64,000 bases of DNA, taken from the NCBI GenBank assembly GCA_019694835.1, contig JAIBBE010000065.1:1-64000 (forward strand). The letters run 5' to 3'. Positions 34,109-41,930 of this stretch are shown one piece after another (the first letter of the stretch is position 1; the number at the start of each line of letters is the position of its first letter). A program made the position numbers and the translations under genes. The notes beneath the pieces were generated by a model. It did not search any database, was not told the DNA's origin, and saw only the letters and a program-made list of their open reading frames with translations. The DNA comes from Fimbriimonadaceae bacterium (GTDB lineage Bacteria; Armatimonadota; Fimbriimonadia; Fimbriimonadales; Fimbriimonadaceae).

Positions 34109-34480
34109 ATGCCCAACCAAGAGCACATTGACGTTACACTCGAAAACGCGATCCCGGTACTTCGGATCGTCAACATGGAGGCCAGCTTGGCCTTTTATGT
34201 GGGCGTCCTCGGTTTCGAAATCGAGTGGCAGGGTGAGCCGCCAGGAGGTATCGCGGGACTGCGGCGCGACGACATTCCGATCATGCTGACCACGCTTGAT
34301 GGAACAGGGTCGAGCCTCGTCTGGATTGGGACATCCGATATTCGTCCCATTTACGAAACGCTCATGGCGATGACGGAGCCGCCGGAATTCCTCTACCCGC
34401 CGACCCGCAATTCCTATGCTTTTGATATGCAGGTAAAGGACGCGGACGGCAACGTCCTCTGGTTCGGCTGCGGTGAGTAG
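34109..34480 (+). CDS. VOC superfamily (glyoxalase/bleomycin-resistance-like) protein
   Basis: 123 residues with one VOC module: 'PVLRIVNMEASLAFYVGVLGFEIEW', 'GIAGLRRDDIPIMLTTL', 'SYAFDMQVKDADGNVLWFGCGE'. The first metal-ligand His is absent ('VLRIV'), so a binding rather than a metal-dependent catalytic role is likely, as for bleomycin-resistance relatives. The second half of the fold would come from homodimerisation. Single gene. Confidence 0.8.
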   Translation: MPNQEHIDVTLENAIPVLRIVNMEASLAFYVGVLGFEIEWQGEPPGGIAGLRRDDIPIMLTTLDGTGSSLVWIGTSDIRPIYETLMAMTEPPEFLYPPTRNSYAFDMQVKDADGNVLWFGCGE

Positions 34481-34573
34481 CTACTTGTCTTTCAGGGAGG
34501 TCTGGCCGATGCGCTTCAGCTCGATCAGGTCGGCTTCAGTCAGCTTCGGCTCACGATAGGCCTCCTTGCTCAT
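34481..34573 (-). CDS. possible small protein or gene remnant, 30 residues
   Basis: ATG 34573 (or GTG 34594) to a stop at 34481, reading MSKEAYREPKLTEADLIELK plus RIGQTSLKDK. It is charged, helical and free of membrane segments. Codon use resembles neighbouring genes. It could be a genuine small protein or the C-terminal remnant of a lost gene. No family recognised. The rest of the 34574-34744 gap shows nothing identifiable. Confidence 0.25.
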   Translation of the reverse strand: MSKEAYREPKLTEADLIELKRIGQTSLKDK

Positions 34574-34744
34574 GCGCCGGGCATCGGCAATCACTCACGT
34601 CCACCAGAACCAGGCGTGCCAGCGATGGTCAGAAGGGTCGGCCCGGTTTGCGGCGGGAACACGCTCATCAGCGAGCAACAAGGAGAAATTAGTGCTTCGC
34701 TGGCCAGTGCTCGTGCGTAATGGCCGCGGCACCTGAACCCGGGA

Positions 34745-36253
34745 TTAGCGCTTGAAAACCCCGAGACTGCTTTCGCGGAGGGGGAGCATCGTGAGTTGGC
34801 TCGCCTTCCCGACTCCACCCATCACAAATACAACTCCGCCGATGCCAATCGAGTTTTCGCCGGGCGTCATGTAGGTGAATGTGTCGGCTGAATAGTGGGT
34901 CAGCTGAAAACGACGGCCCTGCGGCCCGATTACAAGTTCGAGGCCGTTGCCGCTTCGAACAATCCGCACCTTGCCGTAGCAGTCGTTTTTGTACTCACCC
35001 ACATACACGTCAAGCGATTTCGCGGCGACAAACGGTTGCGCTGGCTTGGAGAAGTCCGGCTGACCCTCCTTCATTTTGTCCTCCATCTGCTGGAAGGCAC
35101 CATTCATAAAGGTGAACCACTCCCGACTCGCCTTGCCCGATGCGATCGTCTCGTCGAAGTACTGGATGATAGCTTCGGGTACGCCGTTGTAAGCGTTGCA
35201 CACGACCCCAATCGCGAGACCGTCACTCACGCAAATGGAAATCGCCGAACGGGCGCCGGTGTCGAAGGCGCCGCTGTGGGTGTAGTAGATGCGCCCATCA
35301 GGACGATAGGAGACCCCCATGCCCATCGCGTAGAAGTTGGGCCGACCATCCGAAGGCGAGCGTCCGCTGACGATTGCCGGAACGAGGGAACTCGCCAGCG
35401 CCTCTTCATCGATCACGCGCTTGCCATCGACCATTCCTTTGTTCAGGTGCAGCTTCAAGTACTGGGCCAGATCGAGAATGCTGCCGGAGTAGCCGCCCGC
35501 CGGTGCCTGGGCATCGGGATCGCGAACGTCGTTCGGCTGCCACTTGCCGCCGACCCGCTGGTGGAGGTCCGCATGGTTCGGGCGCTTGATGAAGTCGCTA
35601 AACAGGAAGCTCGACGTATTCATGCCTGCCGGTTTGAAAAGCCGAGTTTGGGCAAGCTGGTCGTAGGTCATCTTGAATTTGCGGGCAACACCTTCGCCTG
35701 CCACCGTGAGGCCAAAATTCGTGTACTCGTAGTTGTCGCGAAAGTGGCTGGGATCGGCGAAGAAGTGCAGACGCTGAAAGATAGCTGCCTGATCCCAGCC
35801 GTAGTCTTCGAGCAGGTCGCCAGCATGGTCCGCGAGTCCGCTTTGGTGGGAAAAGAGGTCGCGCACCGTAACGTGCTGGGTCGTCCATGGGTCGCCGAGC
35901 TTGAACCCCGGGAGCATCGGGGCGACGGGATCCAGCCACTTCAACTTCTTGTCGCCAACCAGTGCCGCCATCAAGGTCCCGCTTACGCTCTTGGATACGC
36001 TCGCAAACTGGAACACCGTGTTCACATCGACTTTCTGGCTGGTCTTCGTGCTCCGAACGCCAAAGCCCTTTTGGTAGATGATCTGGTCGCCCTTGACGAC
36101 GACAATCGCGAGACCGGGCGCATAGTCTTTGTCGAGCGCCTCCTGCGCCCAACCATCAAGACCGGCTACTCCGCGAGCGACTTGCTCTTCGGTCCAAGGC
36201 ACTTGTGCCGGGGGCGCGACGATAACGAAGAGAGCAGGCAAGAGCGCGAGCAT
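34745..36253 (-). CDS. serine hydrolase, class C beta-lactamase/penicillin-binding protein family
   Basis: 502 residues. Signal peptide (MLALLPALFVIVAPPAQ). Beta-lactamase-fold motifs: S-x-x-K in 'FQFASVSKSVSGTL' (S85-K88), Y-x-N in 'DNYEYTNFGLTVAGEG' (near 176) and the H-x-G motif in 'YYTHSGAFDTG'. A ~100-residue C-terminal beta domain follows ('VYVGEYKNDCYGKVRIVRSGNGLELVIGPQG'), as in esterase EstB/PBP4*-like proteins. A peptidase or esterase acting outside the cytoplasm is inferred; drug resistance should not be assumed. Confidence 0.9.
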   Translation of the reverse strand: MLALLPALFVIVAPPAQVPWTEEQVARGVAGLDGWAQEALDKDYAPGLAIVVVKGDQIIYQKGFGVRSTKTSQKVDVNTVFQFASVSKSVSGTLMAALVGDKKLKWLDPVAPMLPGFKLGDPWTTQHVTVRDLFSHQSGLADHAGDLLEDYGWDQAAIFQRLHFFADPSHFRDNYEYTNFGLTVAGEGVARKFKMTYDQLAQTRLFKPAGMNTSSFLFSDFIKRPNHADLHQRVGGKWQPNDVRDPDAQAPAGGYSGSILDLAQYLKLHLNKGMVDGKRVIDEEALASSLVPAIVSGRSPSDGRPNFYAMGMGVSYRPDGRIYYTHSGAFDTGARSAISICVSDGLAIGVVCNAYNGVPEAIIQYFDETIASGKASREWFTFMNGAFQQMEDKMKEGQPDFSKPAQPFVAAKSLDVYVGEYKNDCYGKVRIVRSGNGLELVIGPQGRRFQLTHYSADTFTYMTPGENSIGIGGVVFVMGGVGKASQLTMLPLRESSLGVFKR

Positions 36254-36283
36254 AGCCGCGAGTATGGCAGGGGGAAGGCGCGG

Positions 36284-38614
36284 TCAAAACTCCGCGATCG
36301 TAACGCCTTGGCCGCCTTCCGCGGCTTCGCCGTCGCGGTAGCTGACGACGCTCTTGTGCCGCTTGAGCAAGTCCTGCGTCATCTTCCGGAGAATGCCTTC
36401 GCCCTTGCCGTGAACAATGCGGACGTTGGGCAGGCCACCGAGGAGGGCTTCGTCGATAAACCTCGACAACATGAGTTCGGCGTCTTCCATCCGGACACCG
36501 CGCATGTCGATCTCCATCTTGGCGGTTTGGGCTTTTTGGAGGGTCATGCTCTTGCGGGGGGCGGCTTTGGGCTGGTCGGGCTGACCGGCGACGACTTCGA
36601 GTTGGCCGACGGCGACGGTCATCTTCATGAGGCCGATTTGGACTTGGGCCTTGCCGTCGCGTGGCTCGGTGAGGACAACGCCGACTTGAGAATAACCCGT
36701 CATCTTCACGCTCGCGCCTTTCACGACGGGCGAACTGACGCGGGCTTTCTCTTTGGGCTTGAAGGCGGCGGCGAGGTCGCTTCCGGCGTCTTGCAAAGTG
36801 CGCAGCCGCTCGCGAGCTTCGTCTCTTGTTTTCTGGTCGGCAGAGCCTTTGAGCATGTCGAAGATGTCTGTCGCTTCGAGGCGAATTTCGCGCAGGGCTT
36901 CTTCGAGGGCTTCAGCGGCTTTGGCTTTCGCTGTACGCTTGATCTCCGCAGCTTCGTCGAGCTTCTTCTGGGTTTCGCTTTCGACCTTGCGAAGGCGAGC
37001 GGCGAGCTGGTCGGCTTCACCTTGGGCGCGCTGGGCTTGGCGCTGGGCGATTTCGAGCTTCTCCAGCATCCGGGCCACGTCTTGCTGCTCAATGCCGACG
37101 CCTTCGCGGGCTTGGTCGATGATCGGCTTGGGGATGCCGTGCCGCTGGGCGATCATGAGGGCGTGACTGGCCCCCGGCGCGCCGACAATGAGGCGGTAGG
37201 TCGGGCGCAGGCTCTTGACATCGAACTCCATCGCCGCATTGGTGAACCCGGGCGAGTTGTAGGCGAAAATCTTGAGTTCGCCATAGTGCGTACTCGCCAT
37301 GATCTTGGCTCCGCCTGCTTGGAAGGCGAGCAGGAGAGCTTTGGCAAGCGCGGCACCTTCGGCGGGGTCGGTTCCGGCTCCGACTTCGTCGAGCAAGACA
37401 AGCCCGCCAGGCTTGAGCTTGGTCAGCGCCTCGCCGATGTTCTTGATGTGGGCGCTGAAGGTCGAGAGCGACTGCTGGAGGCTCTGCTCGTCGCCGATGT
37501 CGGCCCAGACCTGGGTGAAGACGCCGAGCCGGACCTCGTGCGCGGGGAGAACCATGCCGCACTGGGCCATCAGCACGAACAGCCCGACCGTCTTGATCGC
37601 GACCGTCTTGCCGCCCGTGTTCGGACCCGTGATGAGGACTCCGTCGAAGTCCTTGCCGATGTCTAGGGTCAGGGGTACGGCCTTCTCGGGGTCGAGCAGG
37701 GGGTGGTTGCCGTTGGCGATGAAGATGCGGTGGCCCGCCGAGCGAATCGGAGGGGTGCCTTTCATTCGGTAGCCGAGACGGCCCTTGGCCAGGATCAGAT
37801 CGAGGGCGGAGGCGGACTCGATGCCGCCGATGATCGCGTCGGCTTCATTGCCGACTCGTTTCGAAAGGTCGGTCAGAATCCGCGCAACCTCGACCCGCTC
37901 CGCAACCTCGGCCTCGCGGAGGCTGTTGCCAAGCTGCACGATCTCCTCGGGTTCGATGTACACCGTCTGGCCGCTCGAACTCGTGTCGTGGATGATTCCG
38001 CGCAGCTTCCCCTTGTTCTCGGCCTTCAGCGGCACCACGTACCGGCCGTCGCGCTGGGTGACGATGGGGTCGGAGAGAAGGTCGCGATTCTTGCCGGTGG
38101 TGTAGGACTGGATTCGGTCGGCGATCCTCTGGGCGGCGCTGGCTTTGGTTTTGCGCAGGCGGGCAAGCTCGGGACTCGCGCTGTCGAGGACTTCGCCGTC
38201 GGCTTCGACGCTGAACAGAATCTTGTCTTCGAGCGCCTTGAGTTCGGGCAGGCCCTCCGCGATATGCCAGAGGTTCGCGCACACGTCGCGTCGGCCCCAG
38301 ACCACCGCGCGGGTTTCGCGCATCGCTTGGAGTCCGGCTCCGATGCTGAAGATGGTCGCGCCATCGATGCTGCCGCCCTTCTTGGCCCGGTCGGCCGCTT
38401 GACGCTGGTCACGGACCGCGCCGAGGGAAGGGATGCTGAGTCCGGCGAGCAATTCCATCGCTTCTTTGGTGAGCGATTGGAGCCGCCACACTTCCTCTTC
38501 GTCGAATTCGGGCTCCATTTCCGCCGCCCGTTCTGCCGCCAGCGCGGTTTCGCACTCGCCCGCGAGTCGCTGACGAATGAGATCGAACTCCAAGACCCGC
38601 TGGGCGTGGTTCAT
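36284..38614 (-). CDS. mutS2: endonuclease MutS2 (ribosome rescue/recombination ATPase)
   Basis: 776 residues. The MutS-like core has Walker A 'GPNTGGKTVAIKTVGLF' (near residue 330), 'DIGDEQSLQQSLSTFSAHIKNI' and Walker B 'LVLLDEVGAGTDPAEGAALAKALL'. A long coiled coil (~510-610) follows, a KOW-like segment, and a C-terminal Smr domain with 'IDMRGVRMEDAELMLSRFID' and 'VRIVHGKGEGILRKM'. MutS2 suppresses recombination or acts on collided ribosomes, depending on species. The mismatch-recognition domain of MutS1 is absent, as expected. The start ATG has a TATCAT box six bases upstream. Confidence 0.96.
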   Translation of the reverse strand: MNHAQRVLEFDLIRQRLAGECETALAAERAAEMEPEFDEEEVWRLQSLTKEAMELLAGLSIPSLGAVRDQRQAADRAKKGGSIDGATIFSIGAGLQAMRETRAVVWGRRDVCANLWHIAEGLPELKALEDKILFSVEADGEVLDSASPELARLRKTKASAAQRIADRIQSYTTGKNRDLLSDPIVTQRDGRYVVPLKAENKGKLRGIIHDTSSSGQTVYIEPEEIVQLGNSLREAEVAERVEVARILTDLSKRVGNEADAIIGGIESASALDLILAKGRLGYRMKGTPPIRSAGHRIFIANGNHPLLDPEKAVPLTLDIGKDFDGVLITGPNTGGKTVAIKTVGLFVLMAQCGMVLPAHEVRLGVFTQVWADIGDEQSLQQSLSTFSAHIKNIGEALTKLKPGGLVLLDEVGAGTDPAEGAALAKALLLAFQAGGAKIMASTHYGELKIFAYNSPGFTNAAMEFDVKSLRPTYRLIVGAPGASHALMIAQRHGIPKPIIDQAREGVGIEQQDVARMLEKLEIAQRQAQRAQGEADQLAARLRKVESETQKKLDEAAEIKRTAKAKAAEALEEALREIRLEATDIFDMLKGSADQKTRDEARERLRTLQDAGSDLAAAFKPKEKARVSSPVVKGASVKMTGYSQVGVVLTEPRDGKAQVQIGLMKMTVAVGQLEVVAGQPDQPKAAPRKSMTLQKAQTAKMEIDMRGVRMEDAELMLSRFIDEALLGGLPNVRIVHGKGEGILRKMTQDLLKRHKSVVSYRDGEAAEGGQGVTIAEF

Positions 38615-38620
38615 CTTTCC

Positions 38621-38626
38621 ATGATA
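38621..38626 (-). promoter_or_regulatory. -10 box TATCAT before mutS2 (predicted leaderless)
   Basis: TATCAT on the minus strand ends six bases before the mutS2 ATG. The intervening GGAAAG is a possible but badly placed Shine-Dalgarno. Confidence 0.4.
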
Positions 38627-38709
38627 TTCGGTTCGTGTTGAGTGCCGGGGCTTTTGTCGGGTGGCGGCTTCCCGGGTTGCGGGGAATACTTGGCCCTTTG
38701 ATCGAGGTT

Positions 38710-38900
38710 CCCCCTCACGCAGTGAGGGGGCCTGCGCGACGACGAAGGAGGATGCGCTGGGGGGAGTAATACTCAGGGCAACCGCGGACCAAATCCTGTT
38801 AACGTGCCCGTGCTATTCCCGATAATCGTCGTGGTGATGCAGTTCCGCCACCCGCACCCCGCACCCCGTCCCCCGATGAGCCCCGTCCCGCGTCCTGCCC
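38710..38900. repeat. hairpin and CACCCCG-rich tract in the mutS2-nrnA gap
   Basis: The 38627-38911 gap contains no gene. It holds a 9-bp perfect hairpin CCCCCTCAC-GCA-GTGAGGGGG (38710-38730) without T-tract and a C-rich low-complexity tract (38848-38900) of CACCCCG/CCCGTCC units related to the tract inside pilB. Confidence 0.55.
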
Positions 38901-38911
38901 GCCTCGCGCGG

Positions 38912-38917
38912 TACCCT
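38912..38917 (+). promoter_or_regulatory. -10 box TACCCT before nrnA (predicted leaderless)
   Basis: TACCCT ends eight bases before the ATG at 38926. No Shine-Dalgarno is present. Confidence 0.35.
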
Positions 38918-38925
38918 TAGATTGG

Positions 38926-39912
38926 ATGAGCGTGACCCCCGAGATGGCGAAGGCATTCCTTCGTGAGGTTGAGGCATTCGATCATGTGCTGATCGGGACG
39001 CACCTTAATCCCGACGGCGACGCGCTGGGTTCGGCCTTGGCGATGTCGCTCTTCTTCGATTCCATCGGCAAGTCGAACGAGGTTCTTTGCAACAATCCCG
39101 CGCCGTACAATCTTGAGTTCATGCCCGGCGTGTTTCGGGTCCGCCAAACCCCGGAAATCGATCCAAGTTCCAAGCCATGCCTCGGAATCATGCTCGACCT
39201 CGATTCGAGTGATCGACTTGGCCGTGTACGTCCCTACTTCGATGCCTGTGCCCATACGATCGTGGTCGACCATCACGTGCCCCACGAGGCCCCCGGCAAC
39301 CTGCGGATTGTCGATACGACTTCTCCCGCCACTGCGCTGATCCTCTACGATCTGCTTCGTGAGTGCAACGCGACCGTGACTCCCGAGATCGCCACCTGCC
39401 TGCTCGCGGGCATCATCACCGATACGGGCAGCTTTAGGTTTCCAAACACCACGCCCCACTCGCTGACCGTTTCTGCTGACCTTTTGGCGAAGGGCGGCGA
39501 CATCGTGCGGATCGGCGAAGAGGTGTATCAGAAGAAACAACTGCCTGCAGTGCGACTTTTAGGCGTCTGTATTCAACGTATGCATTTGGAGGAGAATGGC
39601 AGACTGGCTTGGTCGGCGCTGGGGCAGGCCGACTTCTTGGCCGCCGACGCCAGCGAGGAGCACACTGAGGGCCTTGTCAACGAATTGCTAAGCGTCCAGT
39701 CGGTCCAGATAGCCGCTCTCATTCGAGAACCGGGACCCAAGAAGGTGCGAGCCAGCCTGAGATCGCGCGGCGATGTCGATGTATCGCTCGTCGCTCGCCA
39801 GTTTGGCGGTGGTGGTCATAAGAATGCTGCCGGCTGCACGTTCGAAACTACGTTAGAGGAGGCTGAGCGGGACCTGGTCGCCGCACTTCGCACATGCTTG
39901 GCATCCTCTTAA
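38926..39912 (+). CDS. nrnA: DHH-family phosphoesterase, NrnA-like nanoRNase/pAp phosphatase
   Basis: 328 residues. DHH motifs: 'GTHLNPDGDALGSALAM' (motif I), 'LDLDSSDRLGR' (II), 'IVVDHHVPHE' (III, the DHH) and 'GIITDTGSFRFPNT' (IV). The DHHA1 domain ends with 'GGGGHKNAAGCTFE'. It degrades 2-5 nt RNA oligonucleotides, including pGpG from c-di-GMP breakdown, and 3'-phosphoadenosine phosphate. It overlaps truB by 19 bases; nrnA-truB adjacency is a standard bacterial arrangement. Confidence 0.94.
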   Translation: MSVTPEMAKAFLREVEAFDHVLIGTHLNPDGDALGSALAMSLFFDSIGKSNEVLCNNPAPYNLEFMPGVFRVRQTPEIDPSSKPCLGIMLDLDSSDRLGRVRPYFDACAHTIVVDHHVPHEAPGNLRIVDTTSPATALILYDLLRECNATVTPEIATCLLAGIITDTGSFRFPNTTPHSLTVSADLLAKGGDIVRIGEEVYQKKQLPAVRLLGVCIQRMHLEENGRLAWSALGQADFLAADASEEHTEGLVNELLSVQSVQIAALIREPGPKKVRASLRSRGDVDVSLVARQFGGGGHKNAAGCTFETTLEEAERDLVAALRTCLASS

Positions 39913-40769
39913 TCGACAAGCCTCAAGGCCTCACGTCGCACGACGTCGTCAACGATATACGTCGTCGGCTCGGGCTCCGCCGGGTCGGTCATGCTGGCTC
40001 CCTCGATCCCATGGCCACCGGTGCCTTGGTGGTCGCAGTGGGCCCGGCAACCCGGTTCCTGCAGTATTTGCCGCTGGAACCCAAGGAGTACGTTGCGGAG
40101 GTGACCTTCGGAGCGGAAACCGACACTCAAGATGCCCTTGGAGAGGTTGTCCGCGAAGACGAAGTTCCGGCGGATTTGGACGCCAGAATCACGGCAAGCC
40201 TTCCCGCCTTGATCGGCCCCGTTCAACAACTTCCGCCCATGTACAGCGCGATTAAGAAGCAGGGTAAGCCGCTCTATGCCTACGCTCGTCAGGGTCAAGA
40301 GGTCGAGCGAACTCCGCGGACCGTTTACATTGAGGCGTTCGAGGAGGTCGGGCGCGAGAACAACACCCGAACCTATCGTGTCGTGTGTTCGGGGGGGACC
40401 TACGTTCGAACGCTTGCCCACGACTTGGGTCAGTTCGTAGGCTGCGGTGCCCACCTGAGCGCGCTGCGCCGCACGCGAGTCGGTCGCTACGAAGTTCGCG
40501 ACGCGACGCCCCTGGAAGTCATCTCACCCGAGCACCTCATTCCGCTGCGAGCGGCCCTGCCGCCCATGCCCTTGGTCAAGATGGACACGAACCGCACGAA
40601 CCTGATCCGCGAGGGTCAGTCGGTTTCGGGCGGTTATAGCGGCCGAGAGGCCTTCGTCGCGCTCATCGAGCCGTCGGGCGAGGTCTTCTCAGTGGCCCGC
40701 GTGCTTGGCAACCGATTGCAGCCCGAATGCGTCATTCCTGCTGAGGCCCTCGAACGTGCTGCACTTTGA
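39894..40769 (+). CDS. truB: tRNA pseudouridine(55) synthase
   Basis: 291 residues. 'GILLIDKPQGLTSHDVVNDIRR', catalytic-Asp motif 'VGHAGSLDPMATGAL' (D38; GHTGTLDP in most bacteria), 'PPMYSAIKKQGKPLYAYARQG' and 'VVCSGGTYVRTLAHDLG'. It makes pseudouridine 55 in the tRNA T-loop. The C-terminal PUA-like part is present ('REAFVALIEPSGEVFSVARVL'). It is coupled to nrnA upstream and overlaps the next membrane-protein gene. Confidence 0.96.
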   Translation: MLGILLIDKPQGLTSHDVVNDIRRRLGLRRVGHAGSLDPMATGALVVAVGPATRFLQYLPLEPKEYVAEVTFGAETDTQDALGEVVREDEVPADLDARITASLPALIGPVQQLPPMYSAIKKQGKPLYAYARQGQEVERTPRTVYIEAFEEVGRENNTRTYRVVCSGGTYVRTLAHDLGQFVGCGAHLSALRRTRVGRYEVRDATPLEVISPEHLIPLRAALPPMPLVKMDTNRTNLIREGQSVSGGYSGREAFVALIEPSGEVFSVARVLGNRLQPECVIPAEALERAAL

Positions 40770-41292
40770 TGACGGCGTCCCGCGCAGACAACTCTTCGGC
40801 CACCTCATGTGGTTCGGAGCATGGTTGTTCGTCACGGTTGTCGGCGTTTGCCTCACTCCAAGCGCACATGGCCACGGAACCCACACCCAACTCGGCCTCC
40901 CGCCTTGTCCGAGCGTAATGCTGTTTCAGCGGCCCTGCCCCGGCTGCGGGCTCACCACGAGTTTCACGTCGTTCCTTCATGGCCACTTCGGGCAAGCCTT
41001 CCTCGATCATCCCTTCGGCCCGATCTTCTATCTGGCCTGGACGGCTTCGGCGTTTGCGTGCCTGTACGGGTTTGTGAAGGGCAAGCGCTTCAATACCGAC
41101 AGCCGGGCCTGGAATTGGAGCCTCGGTGGGCTGACGGCGCTGTTCTTTGTGTTCGGCGTGTGGCGGTTCCTGTCCGCACCGTATCCGCTGAATTGGGTCG
41201 AGGAGAAGCTGTCGTCACCGAAGACTCCAACACGCGCGGATGCTTTGGCTAGTCCTCCCAATCCTCAAGGACAAGCCCGTCCACCCGGCTGA
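40756..41292 (+). CDS. DUF2752 membrane protein
   Basis: 178 residues from GTG 40756, which overlaps the truB end by 14 bases. An in-frame ATG at 40705 and ATG 40807 (MWFGAWLF) are alternatives. The DUF2752 signature is 'CPSVMLFQRPCPGCGLTTSF' (C-P-G-C-G-L-T). Three hydrophobic segments follow the pattern of the family. The C-terminal tail is soluble and Pro-rich. Function unknown. The 3' end overlaps the convergent toxin gene by 44 bases. Confidence 0.8.
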   Translation: MLHFDDGVPRRQLFGHLMWFGAWLFVTVVGVCLTPSAHGHGTHTQLGLPPCPSVMLFQRPCPGCGLTTSFTSFLHGHFGQAFLDHPFGPIFYLAWTASAFACLYGFVKGKRFNTDSRAWNWSLGGLTALFFVFGVWRFLSAPYPLNWVEEKLSSPKTPTRADALASPPNPQGQARPPG

Positions 41293-41650
41293 ATTCGCTC
41301 GTGTTGTGCGTGACTAGCGTGAGGCCTCCCGCGATTGCCGTCGCGGCAACGATGAGGTCGTTAGCGCCAGTTTTCGCTCCCGCTCGTTCCAGATCGTGGC
41401 GAATGCTCGCGTAGACCTCGGCCTCCGATTCACCGAACGGAATGCAATGAAACTGGCTTATGAACTCGCGAGCGGCGGCGATTTTCCGTTCAGGGTCGTC
41501 AGCCTTCAACCCTCCAACCAGAAGTTCGGCACAAACGATCGTGCAGAGAACCAGTTCAGACCGGTCCGCAGAGTCAAACCTCGATACAACCGCTAAGGGT
41601 CGCTTTCGCAGGAACGCAACGCACGTCGAGGTATCGAGCAGTTTCTTCAC
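41249..41650 (-). CDS. vapC: PIN-domain toxin, VapC-type ribonuclease
   Basis: 133 residues with the full acidic set of PIN nucleases: D6 in 'MKKLLDTSTCVAFLR', E42 in 'CAELLVG', and D near 97 in 'AKTGANDLIVAATAI', then 'LVTHNTSEFSRVDGLVLEDW'. VapC toxins cleave tRNA or rRNA when released from the antitoxin. The ATG overlaps the antitoxin stop by four bases (ATGA-type), the classic coupling of VapBC operons. Confidence 0.92.
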   Translation of the reverse strand: MKKLLDTSTCVAFLRKRPLAVVSRFDSADRSELVLCTIVCAELLVGGLKADDPERKIAAAREFISQFHCIPFGESEAEVYASIRHDLERAGAKTGANDLIVAATAIAGGLTLVTHNTSEFSRVDGLVLEDWED

Positions 41651-41886
41651 AGAGGTGCAATATCATCCAGGGGCGGCTGAGTCGGCCGCTCGAAATTCGG
41701 ATCGTCAATGCTCCCCGCCATCTTCTGAACCCAAGCGTGCCATTCTTCCCTCGTTTGTGTCCGTGTCCGGGCTTCCTCAACGCGCACCTCAAGCTCAACT
41801 GGCCGCCCAGCTTCGACTCCAGTCGGCACGATGAGATGGACAGTGCCATCGGCCCGGGTAATCGCTCGCAAGTGAACAGTATGCAT
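41647..41886 (-). CDS. vapB: antitoxin of the VapBC-type pair
   Basis: 79 residues from ATG 41886: 'MHTVHLRAITRADGTVHLIV' with 'PTGVEAGRPVELEVRVEE', then an acidic, Trp-containing C-terminal tail ending 'DDPNFERPTQPPLDDIAPL'. The N-terminal beta-strands resemble the small antitoxins paired with PIN toxins in cyanobacteria and related phyla. The tail would wrap the toxin. The longer frame up to 42249 overlaps the M14 gene antisense and is rejected. Assignment rests mainly on position and coupling to vapC. Confidence 0.75.
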   Translation of the reverse strand: MHTVHLRAITRADGTVHLIVPTGVEAGRPVELEVRVEEARTRTQTREEWHAWVQKMAGSIDDPNFERPTQPPLDDIAPL

Positions 41887-41893
41887 TGTCTTG

Positions 41894-41899
41894 AGTTTA
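41894..41899 (-). promoter_or_regulatory. -10 box TAAACT before vapBC (predicted leaderless)
   Basis: TAAACT on the minus strand ends seven bases before the antitoxin ATG. The 44-base gap to the M14 gene leaves room for a promoter but no long leader. Confidence 0.4.
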
Positions 41900-41930
41900 T
41901 CCGACCTCATTGCGCGGCTTAGGACCAGGG

